This document shows positions 25,388 to 35,138 of a stretch of 64,000 bases of DNA, piece after piece. Source of the stretch: JAHRVQ01 sp029941905. GTDB taxonomy: Bacteria; Pseudomonadota; Gammaproteobacteria; Pseudomonadales; Azotimanducaceae. Within the stretch, counting starts at the first letter, position 1; each line of letters begins with the position of its first letter. The DNA lies in contig JAPYTQ010000025.1 in assembly GCA_029941905.1 (NCBI GenBank), positions 1 to 64,000 on the forward strand, written 5' to 3'. The notes below the pieces were generated by a model. It did no database searches, was not told the DNA's origin, and saw nothing but the letters and a program-made list of their open reading frames with translations. A program made the position numbers and the translations under genes.

Positions 25388-25659
25388 AGTTATTCCTTCA
25401 ATCAGTTGATGGTTTAACACTCGTCAATGGATTCAATTTACACTAATCGGAGCGTGCCCAGAAATAAAAGAGGCGCTAGGAAGATAATGTTATTTAGGAA
25501 CTATTTAATATATTCCATTCGAATATTAGACATCGGGGACAGTTTACTTAATTACGAGCCTTAATCAGGAGCCAGCAGTATTGTCCCGATGGAACCCCAG
25601 GCCGAGGGTAACCAGGGTTCCTTGATTACAACAGGAATCAACATCTGTTGTGAGGCACG

Positions 25660-26060
25660 CTAGTTGTTCAGGTACATGGTCACAACACATGTACCTCCAA
25701 GACCAAGGTTGTGTTGCAGTGCATGTCTTGCACCTTCCATCTGGCGATCGCCTGCGTCACCACGAAGTTGTCAGGCCGTTTCTGTGCACTGTGCGAGTCC
25801 GGTGGCACCCAAAGGATGTCCTTTTGATAGCAAGCCACCTGCAGATGGCGTTGTTTAAGCCATGTTTTTTGGTGAATTCATCACTACAAACAATCGCAGC
25901 GGCGGCCGAATGTTGGTGGACAACATTGAAAGCGAGTCAGGCGCTATAGATATGAGGTGACTCTATAATCTGTTCAACCGTGAGTTGCTCGATCAGCGTA
26001 CTCTTTCCCGCCCCACTGAAAAACTGGGCAGCGATACAATCACCCGAAGTCGATCAATGA
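25660..26060 (-). pseudogene. SCPx-type thiolase relic with several deletions and a nonsense codon
   Basis: Pieces of an SCPx-like thiolase are recognisable on the minus strand. From about 26035: DCIAAQFFSGAGK-like sequence; then LTVEQIIESPHIYSA; then AAAAIVCSDEFTKKHGL; then after a frame change PSAGGLLSKGHPLGATGLAQ, an in-frame TGA in place of the usual Trp codon, QLRGDAGDRQMEGARHALQH and NLGLGGTCVVTMYLNN*. The N-terminal half and the active-site Cys region are gone, and about 90 residues are missing before PSAGG. Plus-strand frames here are its antisense. It shows loss of a second thiolase; an intact one lies at 54138. Confidence 0.82.
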
Positions 26061-26217
26061 GGAAATTCCGGAGCATTCGTACGGACAACAAATAGATCTG
26101 AAAATGGACTCTCCAGGAGGTGAACTCGCTCCCCGGTCATCAATTTGAAAGCATGGAAGTGTCTCGACTGGAAAGTTAAGATATTATTCTCGCGAATAAT
26201 ATTGAGAATTTTCAGAC

Positions 26218-27099
26218 ATGACACTATCAGTTAAACCCTTAACGCCAAGGTTCGGTGCTGTAGTAGAAGGCGCCGATCTGCTGAAATTGAACGATGCAAG
26301 GTTTGCAGATCTATTTGATGTATTTACTCAATATGGTGTGATTTTTATTCGTGATCAGCCGGCATTGACTCCGGAGCAACACTTAACCTTCGCCAACCGT
26401 TTCGGTGAAGTCCATGTGCATCCTGCCGCGCGAGGTAAACCCGCTGAATTTCCAGGGTTAATGCGCATGAAAACCAACAGCGAATCACAGGTCGCGGCTG
26501 GAAATCGCTGGCATTCGGATGTCTCATGCGATGCCCTGCCACCCCAGGCCAGTATTCTTCAGCTCCACAAGGTTCCTCCGATTGGTGGTGACACATTATT
26601 TACCAGTTTGTACGCTGCCTATGATGGCCTGTCAGATCGATTGAAGGATTTGCTCAATGGCTTAACGGCCTTGCATTCCGGGGAAGAGGCTTTTCGGCAT
26701 CTGTTTAAATTTACGAATGCCGATGCGGATGGGAGATGGCCGGAAAATCACCATCCCATTGTGCGTAGACACAAGGATTCTGGCAGACCTGCACTGTTCG
26801 TAGATCGGGAATTTACAAAAAAGATTGATGAGTTGCCAAAAGAGGAAGGCAAAGCATTGCTGACGTTTCTGTTTGATCATACGGAACGTGTGGACTTTCA
26901 GTGCCGGTTCCAGTGGACGAAGAACGCCATTGCGATCTGGGACAACCGGTGTGTCTTGCATCATGCGCTGTGGGATTACTGGCCCGCCGAGAGGGAAGGT
27001 TGTCGTGTTTCAGTGGTTGGGGAAAAACCGCAGATCTGGAGACGCCATAAAGATGTGATGCCAGAACAGGATTATGGGACTGTGAAGCTCACAGCCTGA
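26218..27099 (+). CDS. TauD/TfdA-family 2-oxoglutarate-dependent dioxygenase
   Basis: The 293-residue protein has TauD hallmarks: PRFGAVVEGADLLKL, GVIFIRDQPALTPEQHLTFA, the iron ligands in NRWHSDVSCDALPPQ (HxD), GGDTLFTSLYAAYD and the distal IWDNRCVLHHALWDYWP with the second His, followed by an Arg for 2-oxoglutarate. It may release sulfite from taurine-like compounds or hydroxylate another small acid; no transporter is adjacent to decide. It follows the thiolase relic by about 150 bp. Confidence 0.9.
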   Translation: MTLSVKPLTPRFGAVVEGADLLKLNDARFADLFDVFTQYGVIFIRDQPALTPEQHLTFANRFGEVHVHPAARGKPAEFPGLMRMKTNSESQVAAGNRWHSDVSCDALPPQASILQLHKVPPIGGDTLFTSLYAAYDGLSDRLKDLLNGLTALHSGEEAFRHLFKFTNADADGRWPENHHPIVRRHKDSGRPALFVDREFTKKIDELPKEEGKALLTFLFDHTERVDFQCRFQWTKNAIAIWDNRCVLHHALWDYWPAEREGCRVSVVGEKPQIWRRHKDVMPEQDYGTVKLTA

Positions 27100-27181
27100 A
27101 GTGATTCTCACCTGCGCATATCGCTTTTTTGTTATGCTGCCGCGTTGTTGTAAATCCGCTTAAGGGCTCCGGGAAATTTAA

Positions 27182-28246
27182 ATGATGAAGGTTGTAATTA
27201 TCTTATCTTTGACGATGTTGATCGGTTGTGGCGAGGCCGAGATCGTGGTAGTTGAGGATCAGTCCGTCAGACCTGCGCGAATTTTTCAAATCAGGGAGAG
27301 CCAGCAAACTATCAAACATGAGTTTGTTGGTCGGGTTGACGCTGCACAGAGCGTTGATATGTCATTCGAAGTGTCCGGGCAACTGGCAGAACTGCCGGTT
27401 CTGGCAGGCCAGACAGTCGCCCGGGGGACGTTGATTGCCTCTCTGGACACAACGGACTTTGAATTGTCCGTGCGTGAGGCGGGTGTTCAGCTGAAGCTTG
27501 CTTCCCAGGGCCTGAAGCGGAAGATGAAACTGCTGGACGAAAAAGGCATTTCACCCTCTGTGGTCGATGATGCCCGTGCCGTCTATGAGTTGTGGCAGGT
27601 CAGGTATGATCAGTCCCGCGAGGCGCTGGCCGATGCAAAAATTGTAGCGCCCTTTGAAGGCTATATCGCAAGACGGTATACCAATAATCATGTCAATGTG
27701 CGTAGTGGTGACAAGATAGTCAGGATCAATGACCTCAGTGAGTTGTTCATTTACGCCAGTATCCCGGAGAAGTTACTGGCAACTGTGACGCCGGAGCGGG
27801 TCCTTTCACAGGTTGCCAGATTTGATTTTGCACCGGGAGAAGTGTTCCCGCTGGACATACGGGAAAACGCCGGTGAAGCAGATGAGGTGGCGCAGACCTA
27901 TCGCGTCACATTCGTTATGCCAAACCCTGAAAACAAAAATATCCTGCCAGGGATGACAGCATCCGTCGAAGTTGAGATTACTGCCAATCTCGACAATATG
28001 CCGGGGATTACCGTCCCCATTACGGCGCTTGTCACCAGCGCGGACAAATCTTTTTACGTCTGGGTGTTTGAGCCAAAAACACAGTTAGTGTCCAAACAGA
28101 CGGTTGAAATTGGCTCTCCCATCAAGGAAGGCGTGCCGATAATCAGTGGTTTAAAAAACGGTGATCTGATAGTTGCAACCGGTGCAAGCCAGCTCCAGGC
28201 AGGCATGAAGATTCGCAGGATGGACAAGCCGGTAACAGAATTCTGA
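27182..28246 (+). CDS. RND efflux periplasmic adaptor (membrane fusion protein), lipoprotein
   Basis: The 354-residue protein starts with a lipoprotein signal (MMKVVIILSLTMLIGCGEAE, lipobox LIGC). It has the MFP barrel-sandwich pattern GRVDAAQSVDMSFEVSGQLA, AGQTVARGTLIASLDTTDFE, a helical hairpin, and IVAPFEGYIARRYTNNH. Its last codon overlaps the ATG of the permease (TGATG), so translation is coupled. It would link the inner-membrane pump to an outer-membrane channel; no channel gene is seen here. Confidence 0.92.
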   Translation: MMKVVIILSLTMLIGCGEAEIVVVEDQSVRPARIFQIRESQQTIKHEFVGRVDAAQSVDMSFEVSGQLAELPVLAGQTVARGTLIASLDTTDFELSVREAGVQLKLASQGLKRKMKLLDEKGISPSVVDDARAVYELWQVRYDQSREALADAKIVAPFEGYIARRYTNNHVNVRSGDKIVRINDLSELFIYASIPEKLLATVTPERVLSQVARFDFAPGEVFPLDIRENAGEADEVAQTYRVTFVMPNPENKNILPGMTASVEVEITANLDNMPGITVPITALVTSADKSFYVWVFEPKTQLVSKQTVEIGSPIKEGVPIISGLKNGDLIVATGASQLQAGMKIRRMDKPVTEF

Positions 28247-31200
28247 TGAAAAATATCGGCCAATGGTCTATCGAAAACTCACTCTACCCCTGGATGATTG
28301 TCTTTGCCTGTCTTGCTGGTGGCATATATGGTATCGACAATGTCGGGCGTCTGGAAGACCCGGCATTTCCCATCAGTAACGCCTATATCATCACAATGTA
28401 TCCCGGTGCTTCTGCAATGGAGGTAGAGCAGGAGGTGACAGATGTGATCGAGTCAGCGCTACAGGAACTACCGTATCTCGATACCGTGACTTCCAAATCT
28501 GTACAGGGACGCTCCGAAGTTCAGGTAGAAATGCTGGAGAAATTTTCAGACGACGATTTGCCGCAGATTTGGGATGAATTGCGCCGTCGTATCAGCGAAG
28601 CTCGAAATCGGTTACCGCCGGGTGCCGGTGTGCCGATAGTGGAAGACGATTTCGGTGATGTATACGGGGTTTTGTACGCGATTACTGCGCCGGGCTATTC
28701 GGCAGCTAACATTTATGACATGTCGCGGCGATTGTCAACAAGGTTAAAGCTGGTACCTGGTGTTGCAAAAGTCTCAACCGCAGGTGAACCCTTTGAGGCA
28801 ATCTTTGTTGAGGTGGACCATGAACGCCTGGTACGGCTCGGGATCCCCATTGATAGTATTTTTGCCAGTATCGCCCAGGAGAACCAGGTGATCGATGCAG
28901 GTTCTGTTGCTTACGGCTCCCGGCGCATTTCGATTGCGCCCCGGTTGGCGTTTGACAGTGTGCAGGCAATTGGTGACATGAGGATTGGCCGTCCCGGGTC
29001 GACTGAAGTGCTGCGCCTATCGGATATAGCTGTTATATCCAGGGGGCAGGTGGAGGTACCGCCACAGATTATTCGTTTCAATGGCGAATCTGCTTTTACG
29101 GTCGGGGTGTCCGTTACACCGGGACTCAATGTGGTAAAGGTAGGCCAGTTGATTGATGAACAGATGCAACATCTGTTAGAGGAATTGCCACTGGGTGTGG
29201 AAGCCCATCCGATTTATCTGCAACATGAAGTGGTCAGTGATGCCATAGATACCTTCCTGCGAAATCTATTGTTGTCTGTTGCGACCGTGATTGGTGCCCT
29301 TTGCATTTTCATGGGTTGGCGAGCGGGCACCGTGGTTGGGAGTATCTTGTTGCTGACCGTGCTGGGAACCATCTTTGTGATGTCAATTCTCAACATCGAA
29401 CTTCAGCGGATTTCCCTTGGAGCGCTGATGATTGCAATGGGCATGCTGGTGGACAATGCGATTGTTGTTGCCGAAGGCATGGTGATTGGTGTCCAGCGTG
29501 GTCTCACCGCTAAAAAAGCCGCTTCTGAATCTGTTCAGAGAACGCAGTACGCGTTACTCGGCGCTACAATTATTGGCATTTTGGCATTCGCTCCCATCGG
29601 CTTGTCGGAGGACAACACCGGTCACTTTCTGGTTTCGTTGTTCCAGGTTGTTGCGATCTCACTGATGCTGAGCTGGGTGCTTGCGATTACGGTTGCTCCC
29701 CTGCTGGGTAGTTATCTTCTGCGAACGACCGTTGATGGTCGGGATGATCACTTGTACCAGGGCTGGGGTTATGCGCCGTACCGCAAGCTGGTCGAGGTTA
29801 GTTTACGCCAAGCCTGGTTCGCAACACTTGTCATCGTAGGAATAACTGCGGCTTGTTTCTGGGGTTTTGGAAAAGTAAAACAAAGTTTTTTCCCGACCAC
29901 GAATACGCCGTTGTTTTTTATCGACTTTTATCTGCCCCAGGGTACTGACGTACTGACAACCGGCCGTGAGATAAGAAGCATTGAAGATGAAGTGCGGAAG
30001 GAACCCGGTGTCGTCGACATCAGCAGTTTCATAGGCAGGGGCACCACCCGGTTTGCCGCCATGGTGCAACCGGAACAGCCAAATTCAGCCTATGCTCACC
30101 TGATTGTGAGGGTTGAAGATGTCGATGTGATGAATGACATGATGATCAGTGTTGGTGACAGGTTGCGTAAATCCAATCTTGAAGCCGAGTTGCAGATTCG
30201 GCGCAGTGAGTTCAGCCCGAGCGGTTCATCGAAAGTAGAAGCCAGGTTCACAGGTCCTGATCCTGATGTATTACGCAGCCTGTCTGCGCAGGCACTGGAT
30301 GTTTATCTTGCGCACAATTTCATTGACCGGAAAACCAACTGGCGCCAGAGAGAGCTGCAAATCGTACCCCAGTTCAATAACACCCGGGCGCGAAGCGCAG
30401 GTGTGATGCGAACCGATGTTTATCAGTCCCTTGCCTTTGCGACCCTGGGGGTAAATATCGGTTTGTACCGGGAGGCGGACAAACTGCTGCCGATTATTGC
30501 CCGGGCACCCGCGCACGAGCGAATTGATCTGTGGGGATTGTCTGACCGGACGGTCTGGAGTCCGGCGCAACAATCACATATCCCGATGTCCCAGGTTGTC
30601 GATGGTTTTGAACTGTTGCCGGAAGACAGCCTGATTTTTCGCCGTAACCGTGAACGGATGATCAGCGCACTCTCTAATCCCCCTCAGGGACAAAATTTCA
30701 CCCGCGCGTTCGAGACCATGCGCGGTGACGTCGAGGCGATTGCACTTCCACCGGGATACCACCTGGAATGGGGTGGCGAATACGAGGGAAGCCAGGAGGC
30801 ACGCGAGACGCTGGGAACCCGCATCCCCATTACCTTCGCGTTGATGTTCTTTGTCACTATTCTGATGTTTGGCAAGTTACGTCAACCGATTGTGATCTGG
30901 CTAACAGTGCCGATGACAGTATGTGGTGTGGTCATCAGCCTGCTTGTGACTGACTTGTCCTTTACCTTTCCGTCTTTCCTGGGTTTTTTGAGCCTGTCCG
31001 GCATGTTGATTAAAAACTGTGTGGTACTGGTAGATGAAATCGACAAGCAGGTTGAAGAACGAGGTATGACAATTGAAAGCATCGTGTCTGCCAGCGTCAG
31101 TCGATTGCGTCCGGTTATGCTGGCTGCCGGGACAACAATCGCAGGGATGTCACCCTTATTGTCAGACGCTTTTTTTCGTGAAATGGCAGTGTGTATTATG

Positions 31201-31320
31201 GGTGGATTGGCGTTCGCAACCCTGTTGACGCTGATCGCCCTGCCGGTATTTTACAGGATTGCCTTTTCAGGCCAGATAGTTAGAGCCAAACTGCTGACAC
31301 CGGCACCGTCTGGTCTCTAA
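28246..31320 (+). CDS. RND-family efflux permease (AcrB/MexB-like)
   Basis: The 1024-residue protein has the RND two-fold plan with twelve membrane segments and two periplasmic loops. Visible marks are NAYIITMYPGASAMEVEQEV, ISLGALMIAMGMLVDNAIVV in helix 4, where the proton-relay Asp is expected, GATIIGILAFAPIGLS, and the second half FLGFLSLSGMLIKNCVVLVD, AGTTIAGMSPLLSDAFFREM. It exports drugs, lipids or other hydrophobic molecules using the proton gradient. It belongs to the HAE-1/HAE-4-like branch; the substrate is not readable. Confidence 0.93.
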   Translation: MKNIGQWSIENSLYPWMIVFACLAGGIYGIDNVGRLEDPAFPISNAYIITMYPGASAMEVEQEVTDVIESALQELPYLDTVTSKSVQGRSEVQVEMLEKFSDDDLPQIWDELRRRISEARNRLPPGAGVPIVEDDFGDVYGVLYAITAPGYSAANIYDMSRRLSTRLKLVPGVAKVSTAGEPFEAIFVEVDHERLVRLGIPIDSIFASIAQENQVIDAGSVAYGSRRISIAPRLAFDSVQAIGDMRIGRPGSTEVLRLSDIAVISRGQVEVPPQIIRFNGESAFTVGVSVTPGLNVVKVGQLIDEQMQHLLEELPLGVEAHPIYLQHEVVSDAIDTFLRNLLLSVATVIGALCIFMGWRAGTVVGSILLLTVLGTIFVMSILNIELQRISLGALMIAMGMLVDNAIVVAEGMVIGVQRGLTAKKAASESVQRTQYALLGATIIGILAFAPIGLSEDNTGHFLVSLFQVVAISLMLSWVLAITVAPLLGSYLLRTTVDGRDDHLYQGWGYAPYRKLVEVSLRQAWFATLVIVGITAACFWGFGKVKQSFFPTTNTPLFFIDFYLPQGTDVLTTGREIRSIEDEVRKEPGVVDISSFIGRGTTRFAAMVQPEQPNSAYAHLIVRVEDVDVMNDMMISVGDRLRKSNLEAELQIRRSEFSPSGSSKVEARFTGPDPDVLRSLSAQALDVYLAHNFIDRKTNWRQRELQIVPQFNNTRARSAGVMRTDVYQSLAFATLGVNIGLYREADKLLPIIARAPAHERIDLWGLSDRTVWSPAQQSHIPMSQVVDGFELLPEDSLIFRRNRERMISALSNPPQGQNFTRAFETMRGDVEAIALPPGYHLEWGGEYEGSQEARETLGTRIPITFALMFFVTILMFGKLRQPIVIWLTVPMTVCGVVISLLVTDLSFTFPSFLGFLSLSGMLIKNCVVLVDEIDKQVEERGMTIESIVSASVSRLRPVMLAAGTTIAGMSPLLSDAFFREMAVCIMGGLAFATLLTLIALPVFYRIAFSGQIVRAKLLTPAPSGL

Positions 31321-31509
31321 AGCCACATCTGCTGAAATTTTCAGGGCTTTGAATCTCAATGAACAGGACGGGCTCAGTGTAGTTATGGGTGTCGCCGGTA
31401 TTCTCCCGTGAATAATTTGTCGCTTCCACTACATAAGTTGTCATAATAGCGCAAGCGTGCCAGTTAACGTTTGTCATAGTATGGATTCGTCAACACCAGG
31501 GAGAGCACC

Positions 31510-31890
31510 ATGACGACAAAATTTCGACACTTTGCTATTAATGCTGACGATATTCCTCGCGCAAAATCATTTTACGAAAAATCATTCGGCTTCGAATTCA
31601 ATGCCTGGGGCCCCCCAAATTTTTACCAGGTGAAAAACGCTGGTAATGGGCTGATGGGTGCGCTTCAGGAACGAAGGCAGGTTGTACCGGGAAAACCAGC
31701 CAACAATTTTGAGACGACCCTCGGTGTAGATGATCTCAGAGCCACGATTACCGCCATCGAAGCTAATGGCGGGAAGATTGTCATGCCGTCGTTTCATATA
31801 CAAGGAGTAGGCGAGTTAGCCTACTTCGAGGACACTGAAGGCAATGTCTGTGGTGTTATGCAGTATGAGTCTGGCATGTGGGAGGAGTAA
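31510..31890 (+). CDS. VOC/glyoxalase-family protein
   Basis: This 126-residue single VOC domain protein opens with HFAINADDIPRAKSFYEKSF (metal-ligand His near the start) and contains TLGVDDLRATITAIEANGGK and GVGELAYFEDTEGNVCGVMQ, whose Glu is the usual second ligand. VOC proteins act as isomerases, dioxygenases or binding proteins. Its stop overlaps the start of the AraC-type regulator by 13 bp, so the pair is probably co-expressed. Confidence 0.88.
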   Translation: MTTKFRHFAINADDIPRAKSFYEKSFGFEFNAWGPPNFYQVKNAGNGLMGALQERRQVVPGKPANNFETTLGVDDLRATITAIEANGGKIVMPSFHIQGVGELAYFEDTEGNVCGVMQYESGMWEE

Positions 31891-32639
31891 ACGCTGCTGA
31901 GTCAAAAGACGGGTTCATTATTCGCTCCCTGGGCGTGACCTATCACGATGGTTTTGTCGTTCCAAAGCACGATCATCCATGGGGACAACTTATCTATGGC
32001 GCCAGTGGTGTCATGCAGGTTGCAACTGATAATGCGGTTTGGTTCGTAGCTCCGACGAGAGCAATCTGGGTGCCCGCAAAATGCGATCACAGCATCATGA
32101 CACGAGGCGATGTTGCCATGCGAACTCTCTATCTTGCACCAGGGCACACGAATTCCTTGTTCCGGGATGCGAGGGCGTTGGAAGTTTCTCCGTTTCTGCG
32201 TGAGCTCATATTGCACATTCATTCGCTGGATATGCTGATTGAAGGTGTTGAAGAGCATCATCGATTGGCTGGTGTGCTCTTTGATATTGTTACCGATTCG
32301 CCTGTGGGTGATTTGTGTCTGGCCCTGCCCTTGGATTCCCGAGCAGTCTCAGCAGCGGTTTGGATTCAGGAAAATCCTGAGTCGCGTTTGGATTTCAAGA
32401 CCATCGCTGAAAAACATGGTTGTTCGCTTCGCACCTTGCAACGATTGTTTGTTAAAGAAACCGGACTCAGCCCCGATGCCTGGCGGCAGAAAGCGAGGCT
32501 TATCCATGGGGTGACCCAATTGAGTTGTGGCTCAAGTGTTACGGCAGCCGGTCTTGGATGTGGTTATGACAGTGTTAGTGCATTCATTGCAGCATTTAAA
32601 AAACACTTTGGTGTCACTCCCGGCTGCTACCTTATGTAG
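31878..32639 (+). CDS. AraC-family transcriptional regulator with cupin sensor domain
   Basis: The 253-residue protein has an N-terminal cupin (VPKHDHPWGQLIYGASGVMQ, WVPAKCDHSIMTRGD) and a C-terminal double HTH (LDFKTIAEKHGCSLRTLQRL, AAGLGCGYDSVSAFIAAFKK, ending HFGVTPGCYL). The start at GTG 31878 overlaps the VOC gene; GGAGGAG at 31881 lies just inside, and no better in-frame start follows it. It probably controls its neighbours, including the VOC gene, in response to a small ligand. Confidence 0.88.
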   Translation: MGGVNAAESKDGFIIRSLGVTYHDGFVVPKHDHPWGQLIYGASGVMQVATDNAVWFVAPTRAIWVPAKCDHSIMTRGDVAMRTLYLAPGHTNSLFRDARALEVSPFLRELILHIHSLDMLIEGVEEHHRLAGVLFDIVTDSPVGDLCLALPLDSRAVSAAVWIQENPESRLDFKTIAEKHGCSLRTLQRLFVKETGLSPDAWRQKARLIHGVTQLSCGSSVTAAGLGCGYDSVSAFIAAFKKHFGVTPGCYLM

Positions 32640-32648
32640 GAAGTTGAC

Positions 32649-32667
32649 GGCCAGGGAAAACCTGGCC
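32649..32667. terminator. GC-rich hairpin between convergent genes
   Basis: GGCCAGG (32649-32655) pairs with CCTGGCC (32661-32667) around GAAAA, between the AraC-type gene and the convergent monooxygenase gene. No T-tract is present, so it is a candidate only. Confidence 0.4.
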
Positions 32668-32693
32668 TGGAAACCCCAATGGAATTTCTTCTG

Positions 32694-34397
32694 TTATGAG
32701 AACAAAAAATTATCTTCCATCTTCATCCGGATATCACCCATATGATCAAAGTACTGCCGGAACCCACCGTTGTAATTGCCATCCTGTCTGCGTTGATGCT
32801 CGCCTTCAAAATTATAATATCCGGGTGTGCAATCCTGGTTGCGGGTGGTTTTGCCTCGATGTTCAATAACTTCCTGTACCCACCATTCTTCAGCTTCCGG
32901 TGTCGGGTCAATAGACTGGTGGCCATTTTCCCGGGCGTATGCGATACAATCCGCAATATGATCACCCTGGGTTTGCAGCATGTCGGTGAGATTAAACTGG
33001 AATGATGCCTGATATCCTCCCATGACAAAAAGATTCGGGTACCCATTGGAGTGAATGCCCAGTAGCGTACGCATGCCGGTGCTGTACTTGTCATTGAGAT
33101 TGACACCATTCTTACCGACAATCTGGTTGTATATGCCGGTTTTTTGAACCTCGAAGCCCGTCGCATAAATCAACAGGTCAAGGTCAAACTGCTCGTCCTC
33201 GAATACCGGTCCGCTCTCGCGTATTTCAGTAATCCCTTTGCCGTGGGTGTCCACCAGATGGACATTGGGTAAATTGTAAGCAGGTAGATAATCTTCGTGA
33301 AAACAGGGGCGTTTGCACATGAACATGTACCACGGTTTCAAGGCATTAGCAGTTGCCTCGTCTCTGACAATCGAATCGATACGCTTATGAATGCGCATCA
33401 TATAGTCGATGTTGCCATTCTCCTGAAATTGGATTTTCTCTTCACGGGTCATGGCGGCCTGTTTGGCTTTTTGTTCCGGCGTAAGTTCTCTAGAGGACAG
33501 CGCTTTGGCACGCCGCTCGGCTTGCCAGCCGGGTTTCAGCCTTCGTGCCCAGTTCGGGTCGGTGGGCCAGTCGTTACGAATGTCGATGGATGAGGGTGTG
33601 CGCTGGAAGACATATAGCTCTTTTGCATTGGCAGCGAGTTGAGGTACCGCCTGCACAGCCGTCGCGCCAGTGCCAATGATACCGACCACCTTGTCTGACA
33701 GGTTGCCGAGATCTTCTCCAGTGTACTCATAATCCCATCGTGAAGTATGAAACGAATGCCCTTGAAATGTCTCCAGACCCTTGATCTTTGCGAGTTTGGG
33801 CTTTGAAAGTGTCCCGTTAGCGCAAATCACGAATCGGGCCTTCATGTGATCACCCCGGTTAGTTTCGAGATGCCACATTTCTTCCTCTTCGTTCCAGACT
33901 GTCGCTGTGACTGTGGTTTGAAACACAGCCAGCTCGTAAAGGTCGTATTTTTTGGCGATTGCCTGGCAATGGCCAAAAATTTCAGGACCCTTGGCGTAAT
34001 GATCCCGCGGAACATAGTCCATTTCATCCAGCAGTGGTAGGTAATCATAGGCAACCACATCACATGCTGCACCCGGGTATCGGTTCCAGTACCAGGTACC
34101 GCCGACATCTGAAGCTCGTTCAACGATTCGAATACTCTCCACGCCCCGTTCCCTTAACCTTGCAGAGGTCAGCAAGGCTGAGAATCCACCCCCGATAAAC
34201 AGGCATTCAACCGTATCGTTGATGGGTTCACGGGACGTGATTTCGCCACCATAGGGGTCCACGGCATAGTTCGCGAGGTCACCAGTCAATTCCGAGGTAT
34301 ACTGGGATGTACCCTCAGGTCTGTAATTTAGTCGAAGGTCACGTTCTTCAGCGAATTTCTGCTTGATATCGTCATAGTATTCTTGAGATCTTGCCAT
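32694..34397 (-). CDS. Baeyer-Villiger-type FAD/NADPH monooxygenase
   Basis: ATG 34397 (MARSQEYYDDIKQKFAEERD) is preferred over frames that begin further upstream, because those overlap the 41-aa gene at 34474. The 567-residue protein has the FAD motif CLFIGGGFSALLTSARL (Ala in place of the usual third Gly), DVGGTWYWNRYPGAACDV, the Baeyer-Villiger fingerprint FQGHSFHTSRWD (FxGxxxHxxxWD) and the NADPH motif VVGIIGTGATAVQ. It inserts oxygen into ketones, giving esters or lactones. It is the last gene of a leftward cluster of membrane proteins. Confidence 0.9.
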   Translation of the reverse strand: MARSQEYYDDIKQKFAEERDLRLNYRPEGTSQYTSELTGDLANYAVDPYGGEITSREPINDTVECLFIGGGFSALLTSARLRERGVESIRIVERASDVGGTWYWNRYPGAACDVVAYDYLPLLDEMDYVPRDHYAKGPEIFGHCQAIAKKYDLYELAVFQTTVTATVWNEEEEMWHLETNRGDHMKARFVICANGTLSKPKLAKIKGLETFQGHSFHTSRWDYEYTGEDLGNLSDKVVGIIGTGATAVQAVPQLAANAKELYVFQRTPSSIDIRNDWPTDPNWARRLKPGWQAERRAKALSSRELTPEQKAKQAAMTREEKIQFQENGNIDYMMRIHKRIDSIVRDEATANALKPWYMFMCKRPCFHEDYLPAYNLPNVHLVDTHGKGITEIRESGPVFEDEQFDLDLLIYATGFEVQKTGIYNQIVGKNGVNLNDKYSTGMRTLLGIHSNGYPNLFVMGGYQASFQFNLTDMLQTQGDHIADCIAYARENGHQSIDPTPEAEEWWVQEVIEHRGKTTRNQDCTPGYYNFEGEHQRRQDGNYNGGFRQYFDHMGDIRMKMEDNFLFS

Positions 34398-34473
34398 GTG
34401 CTCTTTTCCACCCATTCTTAAACCTGTTATTCCCAAGAGAATAAAAGGCTGCAGGTCGAAAGTCCAATTTCCG

Positions 34474-34599
34474 TTAACCGTACGCCAGTTCCAGCATTTC
34501 ACGTACGTCAATGATCTGTAGTACCCAGAAAATTCCCCAGCCGACGACGATGGCACATGAAAGCCCTATGGCGATCTTTTCGAGTTTCTTTTTGTTCAT
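34474..34599 (-). CDS. 41-residue single-pass membrane protein
   Basis: A short frame reads MNKKKLEKIAIGLSCAIVVG then WGIFWVLQIIDVREMLELAYG. It has a positively charged N-terminus and one hydrophobic helix of about 20 residues. It lies 54 bp downstream of the DUF6644-like pair and 76 bp before the monooxygenase on the same strand, so it probably belongs to that operon. The charge layout predicts N-in, C-out topology. It may be a small subunit or stabiliser of a membrane complex with its neighbours. Upstream sequence has AGGAATTAAACAA, a weak ribosome site. Confidence 0.6.
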   Translation of the reverse strand: MNKKKLEKIAIGLSCAIVVGWGIFWVLQIIDVREMLELAYG

Positions 34600-34653
34600 T
34601 TGTTTAATTCCTGTCCGTAGAGTCCTGTTTTTCCGGTAAATCATGAGACTACT

Positions 34654-35133
34654 TTACGAAAATCCAATCCAGCGACCCGAGGCTGCCACACTCAACCAGA
34701 TGAGTATACTGGTGCCACCTATCAGTTTAAGTGTCCATGGGTTGATCAAAGCGTGCTCCTGGTTGAGCAGGGGTTTTCTAATCACGTAGAAAAAGAAAAC
34801 CCCCGTTGCCAGGCCAACCATCTTGGAGAAAAAGAAAACGTTGTAGTAGAGCTTCATCGCTACCGCTGACATCATAAATATACCGGACAATATCATCACA
34901 ACGAGTGCGAAGCCGAACCATTTTTCGGTGTTCCTGATCACGACTTCAGACGGAATGTCTCGCATCAGTACATTCATCAGGCGAAGGTCACCGGTGAGTA
35001 TCATTCCACCTAACAGAACCATTGCAGAGGTATGAAAGGTTTCTACCACGGCGAACACGCCGCCGTATGCTTTTGAAATATCTGCCAGGGCCGAGGTGTC
35101 TAACCATTCAAAGAAGAAAAGTAAATCCATCAT
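34654..35133 (-). CDS. DUF6644-like integral membrane protein
   Basis: This 159-residue protein has four hydrophobic helices. Characteristic pieces are FAVVETFHTSAMVLLGGMIL, GDLRLMNVLMRDIPSE and the C-terminal GGTSILIWLSVAASGRWIGF. The conserved His in the first helix and the DLR/L.N motif are shared with the neighbour at 35139, so the two are related. Proteins of this type are found in marine proteobacteria next to dehydrogenases and may be cytochrome-b-like redox anchors (inference). The function is unknown. Confidence 0.75.
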   Translation of the reverse strand: MMDLLFFFEWLDTSALADISKAYGGVFAVVETFHTSAMVLLGGMILTGDLRLMNVLMRDIPSEVVIRNTEKWFGFALVVMILSGIFMMSAVAMKLYYNVFFFSKMVGLATGVFFFYVIRKPLLNQEHALINPWTLKLIGGTSILIWLSVAASGRWIGFS

Positions 35134-35138
35134 CAGTC

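Noticed and set aside
25650..25949. Plus-strand 99-codon frame
   Set aside because: It is the antisense of a clear thiolase relic and has no protein-like pattern of its own.
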